Assembly (NCBI RefSeq): GCF_013072695.1
Contig: NZ_LXUK01000022.1
Location: 865,084-929,083 of the forward strand
Origin: Acinetobacter sp. Ac_5812
GTDB lineage: Bacteria > Pseudomonadota > Gammaproteobacteria > Pseudomonadales > Moraxellaceae
Direction of reading: 5' to 3'
DNA: 64,000 nucleotides
Below the pieces are notes generated by a model, which was not told where the DNA came from, did no database searches, and saw only the letters and a program-made list of their open reading frames with translations. Shown piece after piece: positions 57,135-64,000 of the stretch. The position numbers and the translations under genes are program-made. How positions within the stretch are numbered: position 1 is the stretch's first letter; every line of letters begins with the position of its first letter.

Positions 57135-59069
57135 TTAGTTTACAGTTGCTGCTTGATTAACTTGATATACAGAGTAGGCACTTACAGCTTGCTCAAATAA
57201 ATCATTAATCTCTGGAGCTAACCGGTTCCCGATTTCTTCCAGATGGGCCTCAACTTCCGATGCATTAGAAAAGTCCACTTCACCTTTAATGATTTTACTC
57301 AAATAGTCGGCATCATCATTATTTGCACCATTTTCTGGCTCGATTTCTTTTTCTTTTAACAATGCTGGTAATGCTCCAAAGGCTGGGTACTTTGCAATCA
57401 TTTCATCCAGAGTCTTAAAGAACCGTGGTGCCCCAAAACCATTACTCCAAGCTCGAGATGAGGCGTTATTTGCTGAAACCTGCCATTCGCCATAAGAATT
57501 AATGTGAGCTGTCCAATCATCTAATTTTTTATCATTTTTATATGCTTTGAAATAGCCATCACCTAAATCTTCAATTGGAGGAAAAGATTTGGCCTTTACA
57601 GCACCATCTTTAGGTCCATCTTTCCAACGTGAAATGGTTGTCTCTACAGTTTGAATCATTCGCTCCATTGATTCTTTTAGGCCATTTGCAGTTGCCACTT
57701 TCCCGAATGGACGTTCAATTAAGGCTTTGGCATCTGTTAATGCCTCAAGCATACCTTCAGGATAGTTTTGATTGAAAAATTCTTCCATGGTACCTCCTGT
57801 TAACCAACGATGGCGAGTACTCAATGCATCATAGACACCTTTAGCTTCAGTTTTTGTAACTGCTTTGGTGTTTAAGTCCTGTGTAGATGGATCTTTGTTC
57901 ACTGTTCCTTCATCAGGGATAGGTTGCTGATCATTAGCCTTCAGCAATCCAATTTGCTCCAATAAGTTGGCAATTTCAGTTGCTAAAGCAGATTTTTGAT
58001 TTTGTTTTTCTACAATTCGTTGATCAGTCTCAGCCAAAGTCTTTGCATTTTCAGCCTTTTTAGCCTGAGTACGTTTAAAACGAGCACTGTTTTGGTTGAT
58101 TAATTTAACAATACGACCAGCTAAGACGGGTAAAGCAATACCTTCGCCTTGATTAGGTTGAATAACACCAGTGACATCTCGATTATTCATCATGATTTTC
58201 CAAGATAACAAAGTATCTTGTGCTGAAATACGTTTTGCATCGCGATCAGGGTTATGAAATAAAATCGTGATAGTCTGACCATCTTCGAAATCATATGAGA
58301 CTGCGACATTAAGCACTTTTTTGTGACGAAAGGGTTTTTCACTTTGATCGACATTAAGTACTTTTACGCCACCTTTTGATGCTGTTTGCATTGCCTTATG
58401 CAACATGTTCATCAATTTATCTAGATACTGATACTCAACGATAATAGAATCAAAATCTGCATACTCTGCCCCGATTGACTCAAGCAAATTAGATAAGCCA
58501 TCAAATGCAGATAAAAGTCGATCATGATCATCATGCAATTGCATATCTAATAATAGATGAGAAGTACGGCCTTCATGCGTTATGAGCTCAATGCCATCCC
58601 ATCCTGGTACTAATGCACAAGGAATATCCTGTAAGTTGGTAAGTTGAGATCGTTGAATTAATTGGTTGTTTTTATGGAAATGTGATGTTGATAAATGGCG
58701 AACTAAACCTTGTGCATTAGTCTCTATTACATCTTCTTCAATCGCATCAAACATGCGACCATACTGCATCATCGCCAATGCGCTGGCATGATCATCACTG
58801 ACAGCCCCTAAAACCGCAATTGAATCGAAAGCTGGAATTAAACTAATTGGCCCATTTAAATTGAATTTCTTATAGGTGCCCTTGAGATTTACAATTCGCC
58901 AATTATCATCTTCAGTGGCGCAATCTGTAACAATTGCATTCAGTTGACGATACTGCCCTTTAATGAGGCCAATTGAACAAGAGCCGCTATTGACCGCCGA
59001 ATCAAACCCATCAATTTTACGACTAGTATGTGGAGCATAAAGCTGTTCGAAAATGTCGATATTACGCAT
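57135..59069 (-). CDS. DarA-like protein
   Basis: 644 residues from ATG at 59069 (MRNIDIFEQL); a TTG start five codons earlier would fall in a hairpin. Residues about 245-340 contain VAVSYDFEDGQTITILFHNPD and LLSWKIMMNNRDVTGVI, which I recognise as similar to the N-terminal domain of P1 DarA-related proteins. Residues 340-395 are a likely coiled coil, and the C-terminal half is unrelated to anything I know. P1 DarA is a phage-head anti-restriction protein. Membership is tentative; a search with the DarA_N model would confirm it. Confidence 0.6.
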   Translation of the reverse strand: MRNIDIFEQLYAPHTSRKIDGFDSAVNSGSCSIGLIKGQYRQLNAIVTDCATEDDNWRIVNLKGTYKKFNLNGPISLIPAFDSIAVLGAVSDDHASALAMMQYGRMFDAIEEDVIETNAQGLVRHLSTSHFHKNNQLIQRSQLTNLQDIPCALVPGWDGIELITHEGRTSHLLLDMQLHDDHDRLLSAFDGLSNLLESIGAEYADFDSIIVEYQYLDKLMNMLHKAMQTASKGGVKVLNVDQSEKPFRHKKVLNVAVSYDFEDGQTITILFHNPDRDAKRISAQDTLLSWKIMMNNRDVTGVIQPNQGEGIALPVLAGRIVKLINQNSARFKRTQAKKAENAKTLAETDQRIVEKQNQKSALATEIANLLEQIGLLKANDQQPIPDEGTVNKDPSTQDLNTKAVTKTEAKGVYDALSTRHRWLTGGTMEEFFNQNYPEGMLEALTDAKALIERPFGKVATANGLKESMERMIQTVETTISRWKDGPKDGAVKAKSFPPIEDLGDGYFKAYKNDKKLDDWTAHINSYGEWQVSANNASSRAWSNGFGAPRFFKTLDEMIAKYPAFGALPALLKEKEIEPENGANNDDADYLSKIIKGEVDFSNASEVEAHLEEIGNRLAPEINDLFEQAVSAYSVYQVNQAATVN

Positions 59070-59075
59070 TGAAAA

Positions 59076-59104
59076 ATGCCTCAATATTTTTGTGATTAAG
59101 GCAA
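59076..59104 (-). terminator. Terminator-like hairpin before the DarA-like gene
   Basis: On the minus strand TGCCTTAAT and ATTGAGGCA (one wobble) are followed by TTTTT and then ATG nine bases beyond GAGG. The GAGG Shine-Dalgarno is in the 3' arm. Confidence 0.7.
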
Positions 59105-59145
59105 TTTTTGCATTATAAAATTTGTTAAAAACTCAAGTGTTCCAA

Positions 59146-59757
59146 TCATTTCAACATTGGGAACATCTTAATAAAATTTAAGGTTACGATACCTATTCCA
59201 TTTTTGTTTGTGGCATCCAAAGGAATGCTTCCTGTTTGCAAAGCGACTAAATGCTGGACTTCAAATACTCGTGTTGAGTAACTATGCCTATCATAAATAT
59301 AAATTGTCATCTTCATAAGATAATCTATAGGTAAAGCTTGCGTCCCCCCCATTTCACCATTTGGGAACATAATCTCTTTTATCGCAAGCGCACTATTCAA
59401 AATTGAAGCATTTTTAGTTTCAATAAAAGGTATCGATATTTCCCCTGATCCATTACCCGTGATGTGATTTATTTGAAAAGCACCAACAATAACACTATCA
59501 GTTTGAACATCCAGTAATGACAAATCAACACTTTGGCATAGCCATGGAAGCTTATTTGTCACATTAAACAATGGAATATCACTATTTGCTATTTTCCCAT
59601 CGAAATCATAAGGTTCAAGCTCAATGCCAAAATGAATGCATGAAATACTTCCAAGTGCATAAATTTGACTATAATGCTTTTTCGCATCAGTTATTGGCAT
59701 TCCAGACCACATACCTAAAGGAACATCTCCTTTTGCAATATCTAAATTTAATGCCAT
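59146..59757 (-). CDS. Tail-tube-like protein
   Basis: 203 residues with strand-rich sequence and a C-terminal MTIYIYDRHSYSTRVFEVQH, as in tail-tube (T4 gp19-like) proteins. It starts immediately after the stop of the portal-like gene, with GAGGA just upstream. The closest functional guess is a tube or tube-cap protein; another tube-like protein is at the right edge of the window. I cannot be sure of either. Confidence 0.5.
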   Translation of the reverse strand: MALNLDIAKGDVPLGMWSGMPITDAKKHYSQIYALGSISCIHFGIELEPYDFDGKIANSDIPLFNVTNKLPWLCQSVDLSLLDVQTDSVIVGAFQINHITGNGSGEISIPFIETKNASILNSALAIKEIMFPNGEMGGTQALPIDYLMKMTIYIYDRHSYSTRVFEVQHLVALQTGSIPLDATNKNGIGIVTLNFIKMFPMLK

Positions 59758-61305
59758 TTAATCCTCTCCCCCAATTTCAGGTCGTGACTTTGCTATATCA
59801 GCTGCTACACGACATGCATCATCATAATTAAAACCCGCATCTTTCTCTAAAATGTATTGCATTGTAGCCTCACTTAAATCTGACTCCTTAAGTGAATTGA
59901 TTACCTGAATTTTGAGTAAAGAAGTGTTCATTTGCATTTGCTTGTTAGTGTTTTCTTCTGTTACTGCTGCTGATTGAGTACTTGAAAACTCTATGCGCCA
60001 CGGGAAGTCCAACTCACCTGCTTCAAACTGTTCGTTATAACAATATCCCCAATCAATATGCATGACATCGTTAGTCAATTGGACTGCTGATTGTCGAATA
60101 TACATTGATCGACGCATAATCTGACTAGATGTATGAAATGCAGCTCCATCACCAATACCACCAGACAACATATCAGCCCAACCGACCATAGATGGATCAA
60201 GACCTATACCGCCCATTAGGAGGCGCACATTGATCATAAATGTTTCAATGTTTACTGGTGCTGTACGCTGGCCCTTGATATCACCAACAGGATTTAAAAT
60301 CTGTTTCTCATCCCAAGTAGGCAATACATGGTATTTTGTATTCCAAATGCTTTCCCCCCCCTCCAAAGCACCTTTAACAAACTTCTCATGATCTTTTAGC
60401 ATTCCCTCTAGACCACGGATATATGCTTCACGCTGCGCTGGTGGCATTCCAGCCATGTTAAGCGTTAAGAACATTTGATTTACAGCATCAGCAACTTGCT
60501 GGCTATTCATGGTTGTTAAGGCAAGGATTACATCATCATAAGTTTTTTCGATTGCATATAAGAATGAACCACCTACTTGAGCAGGTAATATTGGTAATTC
60601 TGCTGGATCATCTCCTTCAAGCATCTGTGAAATTAAGCCAGCTTCAACAGGATCATATTGTGGAATGTTCAAGATTCTTGGTAACTTCATGCGAACCATT
60701 TGTCTCGCATTCAGTTTAGTGATTACTTTCGACCAATTCTTTGGATTCAGCGCAAAATATGCAACTGTTTTACTGCCTTGCTCATATGCTTGTATATTCG
60801 GGGCGTAGGTATATTCATTACTTAAAAGATCAGTAACCCCTTTGCCTTTCTTACCGTAAACACGCGCGTATGAGTCACCAAAAGATATACCTTCTGAGCA
60901 AAGCTTAGTAATGTACTTATTGATGATGGTCTCAATTGGCTTAATTCGAGCCTCAAGTTTTTTTAATTGCTCTTTTTCAGTGACGCCTACTTCACCGCGT
61001 AATCGTTCAGTCGGTGTGATAAATATTTGCTGGCCGCTATGTGTGTCTCCACCTAATGCAGCCATTACATGAATACCTATACCCTCTGCAATAGGCGCAA
61101 ACTTTAACATTTGCTCCCACTTAGTAAGGATTTCTTTTCTAGTCCGTTTTCTATTTTCTTTTGTTGTACTTGTACCAAGTGAGAATGGAGCTACAGCATC
61201 ATACATATGTGCCATAGCTTCTTGGTTTGCATCAATGACTTGTTGTGGGACAGTGCTATTCGCACTTGGTCCCAGCAAGAGTGATAGGATGTCAGAAGCA
61301 GCCAT
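59758..61305 (-). CDS. Portal-like protein
   Basis: 515 residues. The region KFAPIAEGIGIHVMAALGGDTHSGQ and the C-terminal half, with TFMINVRLLMGGIGLDPSMVG and SSQIMRRSMYIRQSAVQLTNDV, resemble phage portal proteins, which form the DNA entry ring. The coding order (tail genes, portal-like, tube-like, dar-like) differs from most phages, where portal sits in the head block. The identification rests on pattern resemblance only; a structure-based search would test it. Confidence 0.55.
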   Translation of the reverse strand: MAASDILSLLLGPSANSTVPQQVIDANQEAMAHMYDAVAPFSLGTSTTKENRKRTRKEILTKWEQMLKFAPIAEGIGIHVMAALGGDTHSGQQIFITPTERLRGEVGVTEKEQLKKLEARIKPIETIINKYITKLCSEGISFGDSYARVYGKKGKGVTDLLSNEYTYAPNIQAYEQGSKTVAYFALNPKNWSKVITKLNARQMVRMKLPRILNIPQYDPVEAGLISQMLEGDDPAELPILPAQVGGSFLYAIEKTYDDVILALTTMNSQQVADAVNQMFLTLNMAGMPPAQREAYIRGLEGMLKDHEKFVKGALEGGESIWNTKYHVLPTWDEKQILNPVGDIKGQRTAPVNIETFMINVRLLMGGIGLDPSMVGWADMLSGGIGDGAAFHTSSQIMRRSMYIRQSAVQLTNDVMHIDWGYCYNEQFEAGELDFPWRIEFSSTQSAAVTEENTNKQMQMNTSLLKIQVINSLKESDLSEATMQYILEKDAGFNYDDACRVAADIAKSRPEIGGED

Positions 61306-61311
61306 AATTAC

Positions 61312-61342
61312 GCCAAACCATAAGAATTATGGCAATTTTGGC
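61312..61342 (-). other. Stem-loop just before the portal-like gene
   Basis: GCCAAA/TTTGGC and CCATAA/TTATGG arms nest around a short loop with a four-base bulge, seven bases from ATG. There is no U-run. Confidence 0.6.
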
Positions 61343-61365
61343 TTGATTCTCAGTCTCTAAAAGAC

Positions 61366-61881
61366 TTAAGTTCCAGTTGCAATTGGTGGACCACTATCAT
61401 CGGTGCCGGTTCTCACCCCTTTATGCGAATGCGATTTACCAGAAACACCAGCAGCAATTACATCTTCTGTTGCTGAAATTGTGCCCGTGGTCTCTTGATT
61501 TCCTAAATGCTCAAAATCACCTTCAAGCACCAACTTGCCTTTAATCCGTATTTCTGGTGCTTCAATATTCACCTGAGTTCTTGCTAAAAGTTCAATATTT
61601 TCTTGCCTAATACGCCTTGTATCAACTACAACGTCTTTTCCATGGCTACTGTAAAACGCAATAACTGGCCTAGACTGTTCATTGTTTTCAAAGAAAATAT
61701 ATACATCTTCTCCATCAAGAATCTCTCGTTCGGTGTCTTTATCACTATCACCAACAGGATATGCAAAAGTTGCAGTTAAACCCTCAGCAGACCCATCAGT
61801 TAGACCAGGTATATGAACTTTTGCTGTGCGATTACTACTATCGTAGCTAAGGATTTTTGCTCTCTTAAATCCCATATCCAT
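61366..61881 (-). CDS. Baseplate spike protein (gpV/gp45-like)
   Basis: 171 residues. The N-terminal OB-fold shows RTAKVHIPGLTDG and EDVYIFFENNEQSRPVIAFYS. The C-terminal part is a beta-helix spike with alternating I-x-I-x repeats (VNIEAPEIRIKGKLVLEGD), ending in HSHKGVRTGTDDSGPP, whose H-x-H is the metal-binding apex pattern of P2 gpV. It forms the tip that punctures the host membrane in contractile phage tails. It is preceded by a strong terminator hairpin. Confidence 0.85.
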   Translation of the reverse strand: MDMGFKRAKILSYDSSNRTAKVHIPGLTDGSAEGLTATFAYPVGDSDKDTEREILDGEDVYIFFENNEQSRPVIAFYSSHGKDVVVDTRRIRQENIELLARTQVNIEAPEIRIKGKLVLEGDFEHLGNQETTGTISATEDVIAAGVSGKSHSHKGVRTGTDDSGPPIATGT

Positions 61882-61892
61882 AACTAAAACCT

Positions 61893-61932
61893 ATAAAAAA
61901 TCTGACTAAACTTTCCTATAAGTCTAGTCAGA
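61893..61932 (-). terminator. Terminator before the spike gene
   Basis: TCTGACTA and TAGTCAGA pair over 8 bp, with a further ACTT/AAGT pairing inside, followed by TTTTTT on the minus strand. It lies 12 bases before the spike ATG. Confidence 0.8.
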
Positions 61933-62055
61933 CCTATGTATGATTATTATAAATGTTCCAGAAGACTATTACTCTTCCTAATATATGCACCCGAAGAATG
62001 TGCAACTACTACCTTTCTACCGAAAATAAAAACATATCGGATCGTTGATTTGGCC

Positions 62056-62139
62056 TTAAACTGAAAATAAAGTGTTATTTAATGAATCATGGATTTCTTC
62101 ATCTTCTAATGATGTACCTAATATCATTGTTGTGTTCAT
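62056..62139 (-). CDS. Short coupled peptide (27 residues), tentative
   Basis: A 28-codon frame from ATG at 62139 overlapping the stop of the hub-like gene as ATGA. The product MNTTMILGTSLEDEEIH then ends in LFSV. It would be translated by coupling. It is too short to assign and could be chance. Confidence 0.3.
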   Translation of the reverse strand: MNTTMILGTSLEDEEIHDSLNNTLFSV

Positions 62140-63032
62140 AAGCTCGCCAACCATAATTTTGTCATTGAACCTACATTTCCACCAATCGCACCGGTTTCAA
62201 CTTGATGCGCCGCAGTTAAAATGACGTAGGTTTTTTTATCAATTTCCACGATATCTCCACCATTTAACTCAAGACTTAATGAACGGTGTATGATTCCACG
62301 GGGAATTAGAACTTTTTCAAGATTTTTTAATTGCCTAGCATCTAGTCCTGCTTTTTGAATAATTGATTGACCTTGAGTTGTTGTATCATCACCAATGAAT
62401 GTTGATCCGTCTTGGTCAATGGATACATAAGAAGATTTTTGGTGCTTTTCGATCTGTTCGCTGTTAAGCCATTGCACTTCACTTGGGTCGAGCTTTAAAA
62501 CAGGTTTTTGCTTAAATAGTGCGTCTAACTTAATTACTAATATTTGCTTCTCTCTATAACAGATAACTGCAGCTTCTTGTTGTAGGTAAAGGGCCAATCT
62601 TTTTGAAATTAAACTACCCTTTAAGCAAACGAATTGAGGCAACGGCAAATCGGTCCCAATTCTAATATTTGAAGCTCCACAGGCGCGATAAGCTGAATTA
62701 AAAGATGTTTGATCAAGAATTACAGCCTTTGAAGCATTTTCTAGAATCTTTTTGCAGCCTTTAAATACAGCAATACAAGGAATGCCTCCGATTCTTGCAT
62801 TGTCTTTGATCGTTTGAGATTTAACAGGTAGTGAATAGACAATCTCAAATGGATAAGGGAAATCATTTACAATAATTTCAGCCCCATCATGCAGTTGATC
62901 TTCGAGCTCTTTTGTATGCTTGACTGCAAATTCAATACTTACAGGTACTGGCACCAAATCAGTTCTTAAAGTTGCAATAATTAGTTCAGATGCAGAAATT
63001 AGCTTATTCGAAGAAACAATCACAATTCTCAA
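62136..63032 (-). CDS. Baseplate hub-like protein
   Basis: 298 residues. Strand-rich sequence with VSIEFAVKHTKELEDQLHDG near the N-terminus and GGDIVEIDKKTYVILTAAHQVE near the C-terminus. The order just ahead of a gpV-type spike suggests the hub that carries it (P2 gpD or Mu gp44-like). No catalytic motif is seen. It overlaps the upstream 149-residue gene by ATGA. Confidence 0.5.
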   Translation of the reverse strand: MRIVIVSSNKLISASELIIATLRTDLVPVPVSIEFAVKHTKELEDQLHDGAEIIVNDFPYPFEIVYSLPVKSQTIKDNARIGGIPCIAVFKGCKKILENASKAVILDQTSFNSAYRACGASNIRIGTDLPLPQFVCLKGSLISKRLALYLQQEAAVICYREKQILVIKLDALFKQKPVLKLDPSEVQWLNSEQIEKHQKSSYVSIDQDGSTFIGDDTTTQGQSIIQKAGLDARQLKNLEKVLIPRGIIHRSLSLELNGGDIVEIDKKTYVILTAAHQVETGAIGGNVGSMTKLWLASL

Positions 63033-63478
63033 TCTCGCTCTCCCATCGTTTTAAAACTAAACGGAGGAGAAACAAATGCCAATTTAGGCATTTGCTCCTT
63101 AGCGTCTTTGTGATTTTGCTCAGCTTCACTTACAGTCATACCAAAACCATCACCGCCCATACTTCTCGATGCTTCAACTAGTTGTGCCTGAATCACATCA
63201 CAATTTGTACTAAAGCATGGCTCAATGATGACCCACTCAAAACCTTCTAAAATAAGATCAGGACTTATAGTGATGATACTTGTTGAACCACGTTGACATG
63301 TTAAGGTTGCATTACCTGCATAACGTTTGGTTTCTTCAACAAGGGCCGCAGTCACATCTTCTAAAAGTAGTGAATAACCTTTAATTTGCAGTTTTTGGAA
63401 ATAAAGCTTTGCAAGTTCAGCAATTGAACCCGCAATAACTTTAGGATTCTGTGTTCCATCATCAGGTAACAACTGCAT
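63029..63478 (-). CDS. Phage tail protein, hypothetical
   Basis: 149 residues, alpha/beta. KVIAGSIAELAKLYFQKL near the N-terminus, and the ending KLAFVSPPFSFKTMGERD. It is the gene directly upstream of the hub-like one, with overlapping stop and start. A tail-completion or initiator role would fit the position, but there is no diagnostic motif. Confidence 0.5.
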   Translation of the reverse strand: MQLLPDDGTQNPKVIAGSIAELAKLYFQKLQIKGYSLLLEDVTAALVEETKRYAGNATLTCQRGSTSIITISPDLILEGFEWVIIEPCFSTNCDVIQAQLVEASRSMGGDGFGMTVSEAEQNHKDAKEQMPKLAFVSPPFSFKTMGERD

Positions 63479-63484
63479 AGCTAA

Positions 63485-64000
63485 TTACCCGAATAATGAA
63501 CCGATTTGACGTGTAAGACCCGCTGCGGCACCAGCAACACTTGTTAACGCTTGAGCAGTATTTACGACATTCTGTACACGGCTAATTAATCCTTCAACAC
63601 CTTCGATTTCTCGTTGTCCAGGTATTACTGTGCCGTTACTACCAATTTTTGCGAATCCACCAAAGTAGTTGAAATCTATAGGGCAAGAAACCGTCATTAC
63701 TTGTGAGCGGCTATCTGTATCAAACTCTGCCATTTCAAATCGAATAGCACAGTTTTCAAGGGCATAAGCACGAGTAAAACTTTTTACATGCCCATCATAA
63801 TAATCGCAATCTATGATGCCTTTACTTGCAACAATATATTCCGCAAAAAGTTGATCGTGACCAGCCTCAGTGACCAGCAACTGTAGATTACCTGTGTAAT
63901 GTGTTTTCGGTGGTCCAGCCACAATACCTGTGAAACCACCGGGATATTGAACTTCCGCAGGATCTTCATTACTGACAATTGGACGAGGACAGCTTTTAAT
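63485..64000 (-). CDS. Tail-tube-like protein, truncated by the window edge
   Basis: The frame is open from 64000 to the stop at 63485, so the gene begins beyond the window; an apparent GTG at 63922 has no ribosome-binding site. Residues such as LLVTEAGHDQLFAEYIV and FNYFGGFAKIG then a small-residue-rich end, LTSVAGAAAGLTRQIG, are strand-rich, as in tail-tube or tube-tip proteins. With the 203-residue protein it may be a second tube-type component. The function is inferred from neighbours. Confidence 0.55.
   Translation of the reverse strand: MKSCPRPIVSNEDPAEVQYPGGFTGIVAGPPKTHYTGNLQLLVTEAGHDQLFAEYIVASKGIIDCDYYDGHVKSFTRAYALENCAIRFEMAEFDTDSRSQVMTVSCPIDFNYFGGFAKIGSNGTVIPGQREIEGVEGLISRVQNVVNTAQALTSVAGAAAGLTRQIGSLFG

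Noticed and set aside
63485-63922. GTG at 63922 as the true start of the right-edge gene
   Set aside because: The frame stays open to the window edge with protein-like sequence upstream and no ribosome-binding site before the GTG.

Overview
The window looks like a chromosome segment of an Acinetobacter species (gamma-proteobacterium). The AT-rich sequence, many short intrinsic terminators, the character of trmA, tkt, metK, ruvC, nnr, queG and bioB, and an SOS-type operator resembling the Acinetobacter UmuDAb box all fit. The species cannot be fixed from the sequence alone.

Layout. 1-5.6 kb holds chromosomal genes: the putA 3' end, a GrpB-family gene, trmA, a phosphodiester-glycosidase-like exported protein, an LRAT/NlpC-P60-type protein, and a YjhX-type toxin gene followed by an unusual HD-hydrolase/GNAT fusion. 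5.6-10.2 kb is a prophage remnant with no integrase or structural genes: an S24 CI-type repressor, a divergent Cro-like gene, and a leftward path to a holin and an endolysin. 10.2-20 kb is housekeeping and envelope: YceI, OsmC, tkt, metK, FxsA, a DUF333/I78 lipoprotein and an amine-oxidase-type flavoprotein. 20-41 kb is bracketed by two diverged copies of a block made of a cold-shock gene, an 81-codon gene and an initiator tRNA-fMet. Between them lie ruvC, nnr, queG, bioB, a chaperone-usher fimbrial operon (pilin, chaperone, usher, tip adhesin), a lipoprotein, a miniature pilin-like gene, and an operon for a catalase-like/LodA-like fusion, a LodB-like flavoprotein and a lipoprotein catalase homologue.

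From a CAT-anticodon tRNA at 42.3 kb to the right edge the DNA is a second prophage. An integrase and an SOS-boxed umuC point right. A long leftward late cluster carries contractile-tail-type genes (tube-like, hub-like, gpV-like spike, sheath-like), a portal-like gene, and three large proteins resembling the phage P1 Dar/Ddr anti-restriction and polyvalent proteins: a DarA-like protein, a DdrB-ParB/inorganic-pyrophosphatase protein and a strawberry-notch helicase/N6-adenine methyltransferase. It ends in a holin and endolysin paralogous to those of the first remnant.

Most unusual are (1) the fusion of a heme-catalase-like domain to an H2O2-producing, cysteine-tryptophylquinone-type oxidase, with its flavoprotein maturase and a second catalase homologue; (2) the P1-like polyvalent module inside a contractile-tail prophage; (3) stem-loops, many terminator-like, placed just before the start codons of many late prophage genes; and (4) the HD-GNAT fusion beside a YjhX toxin gene.
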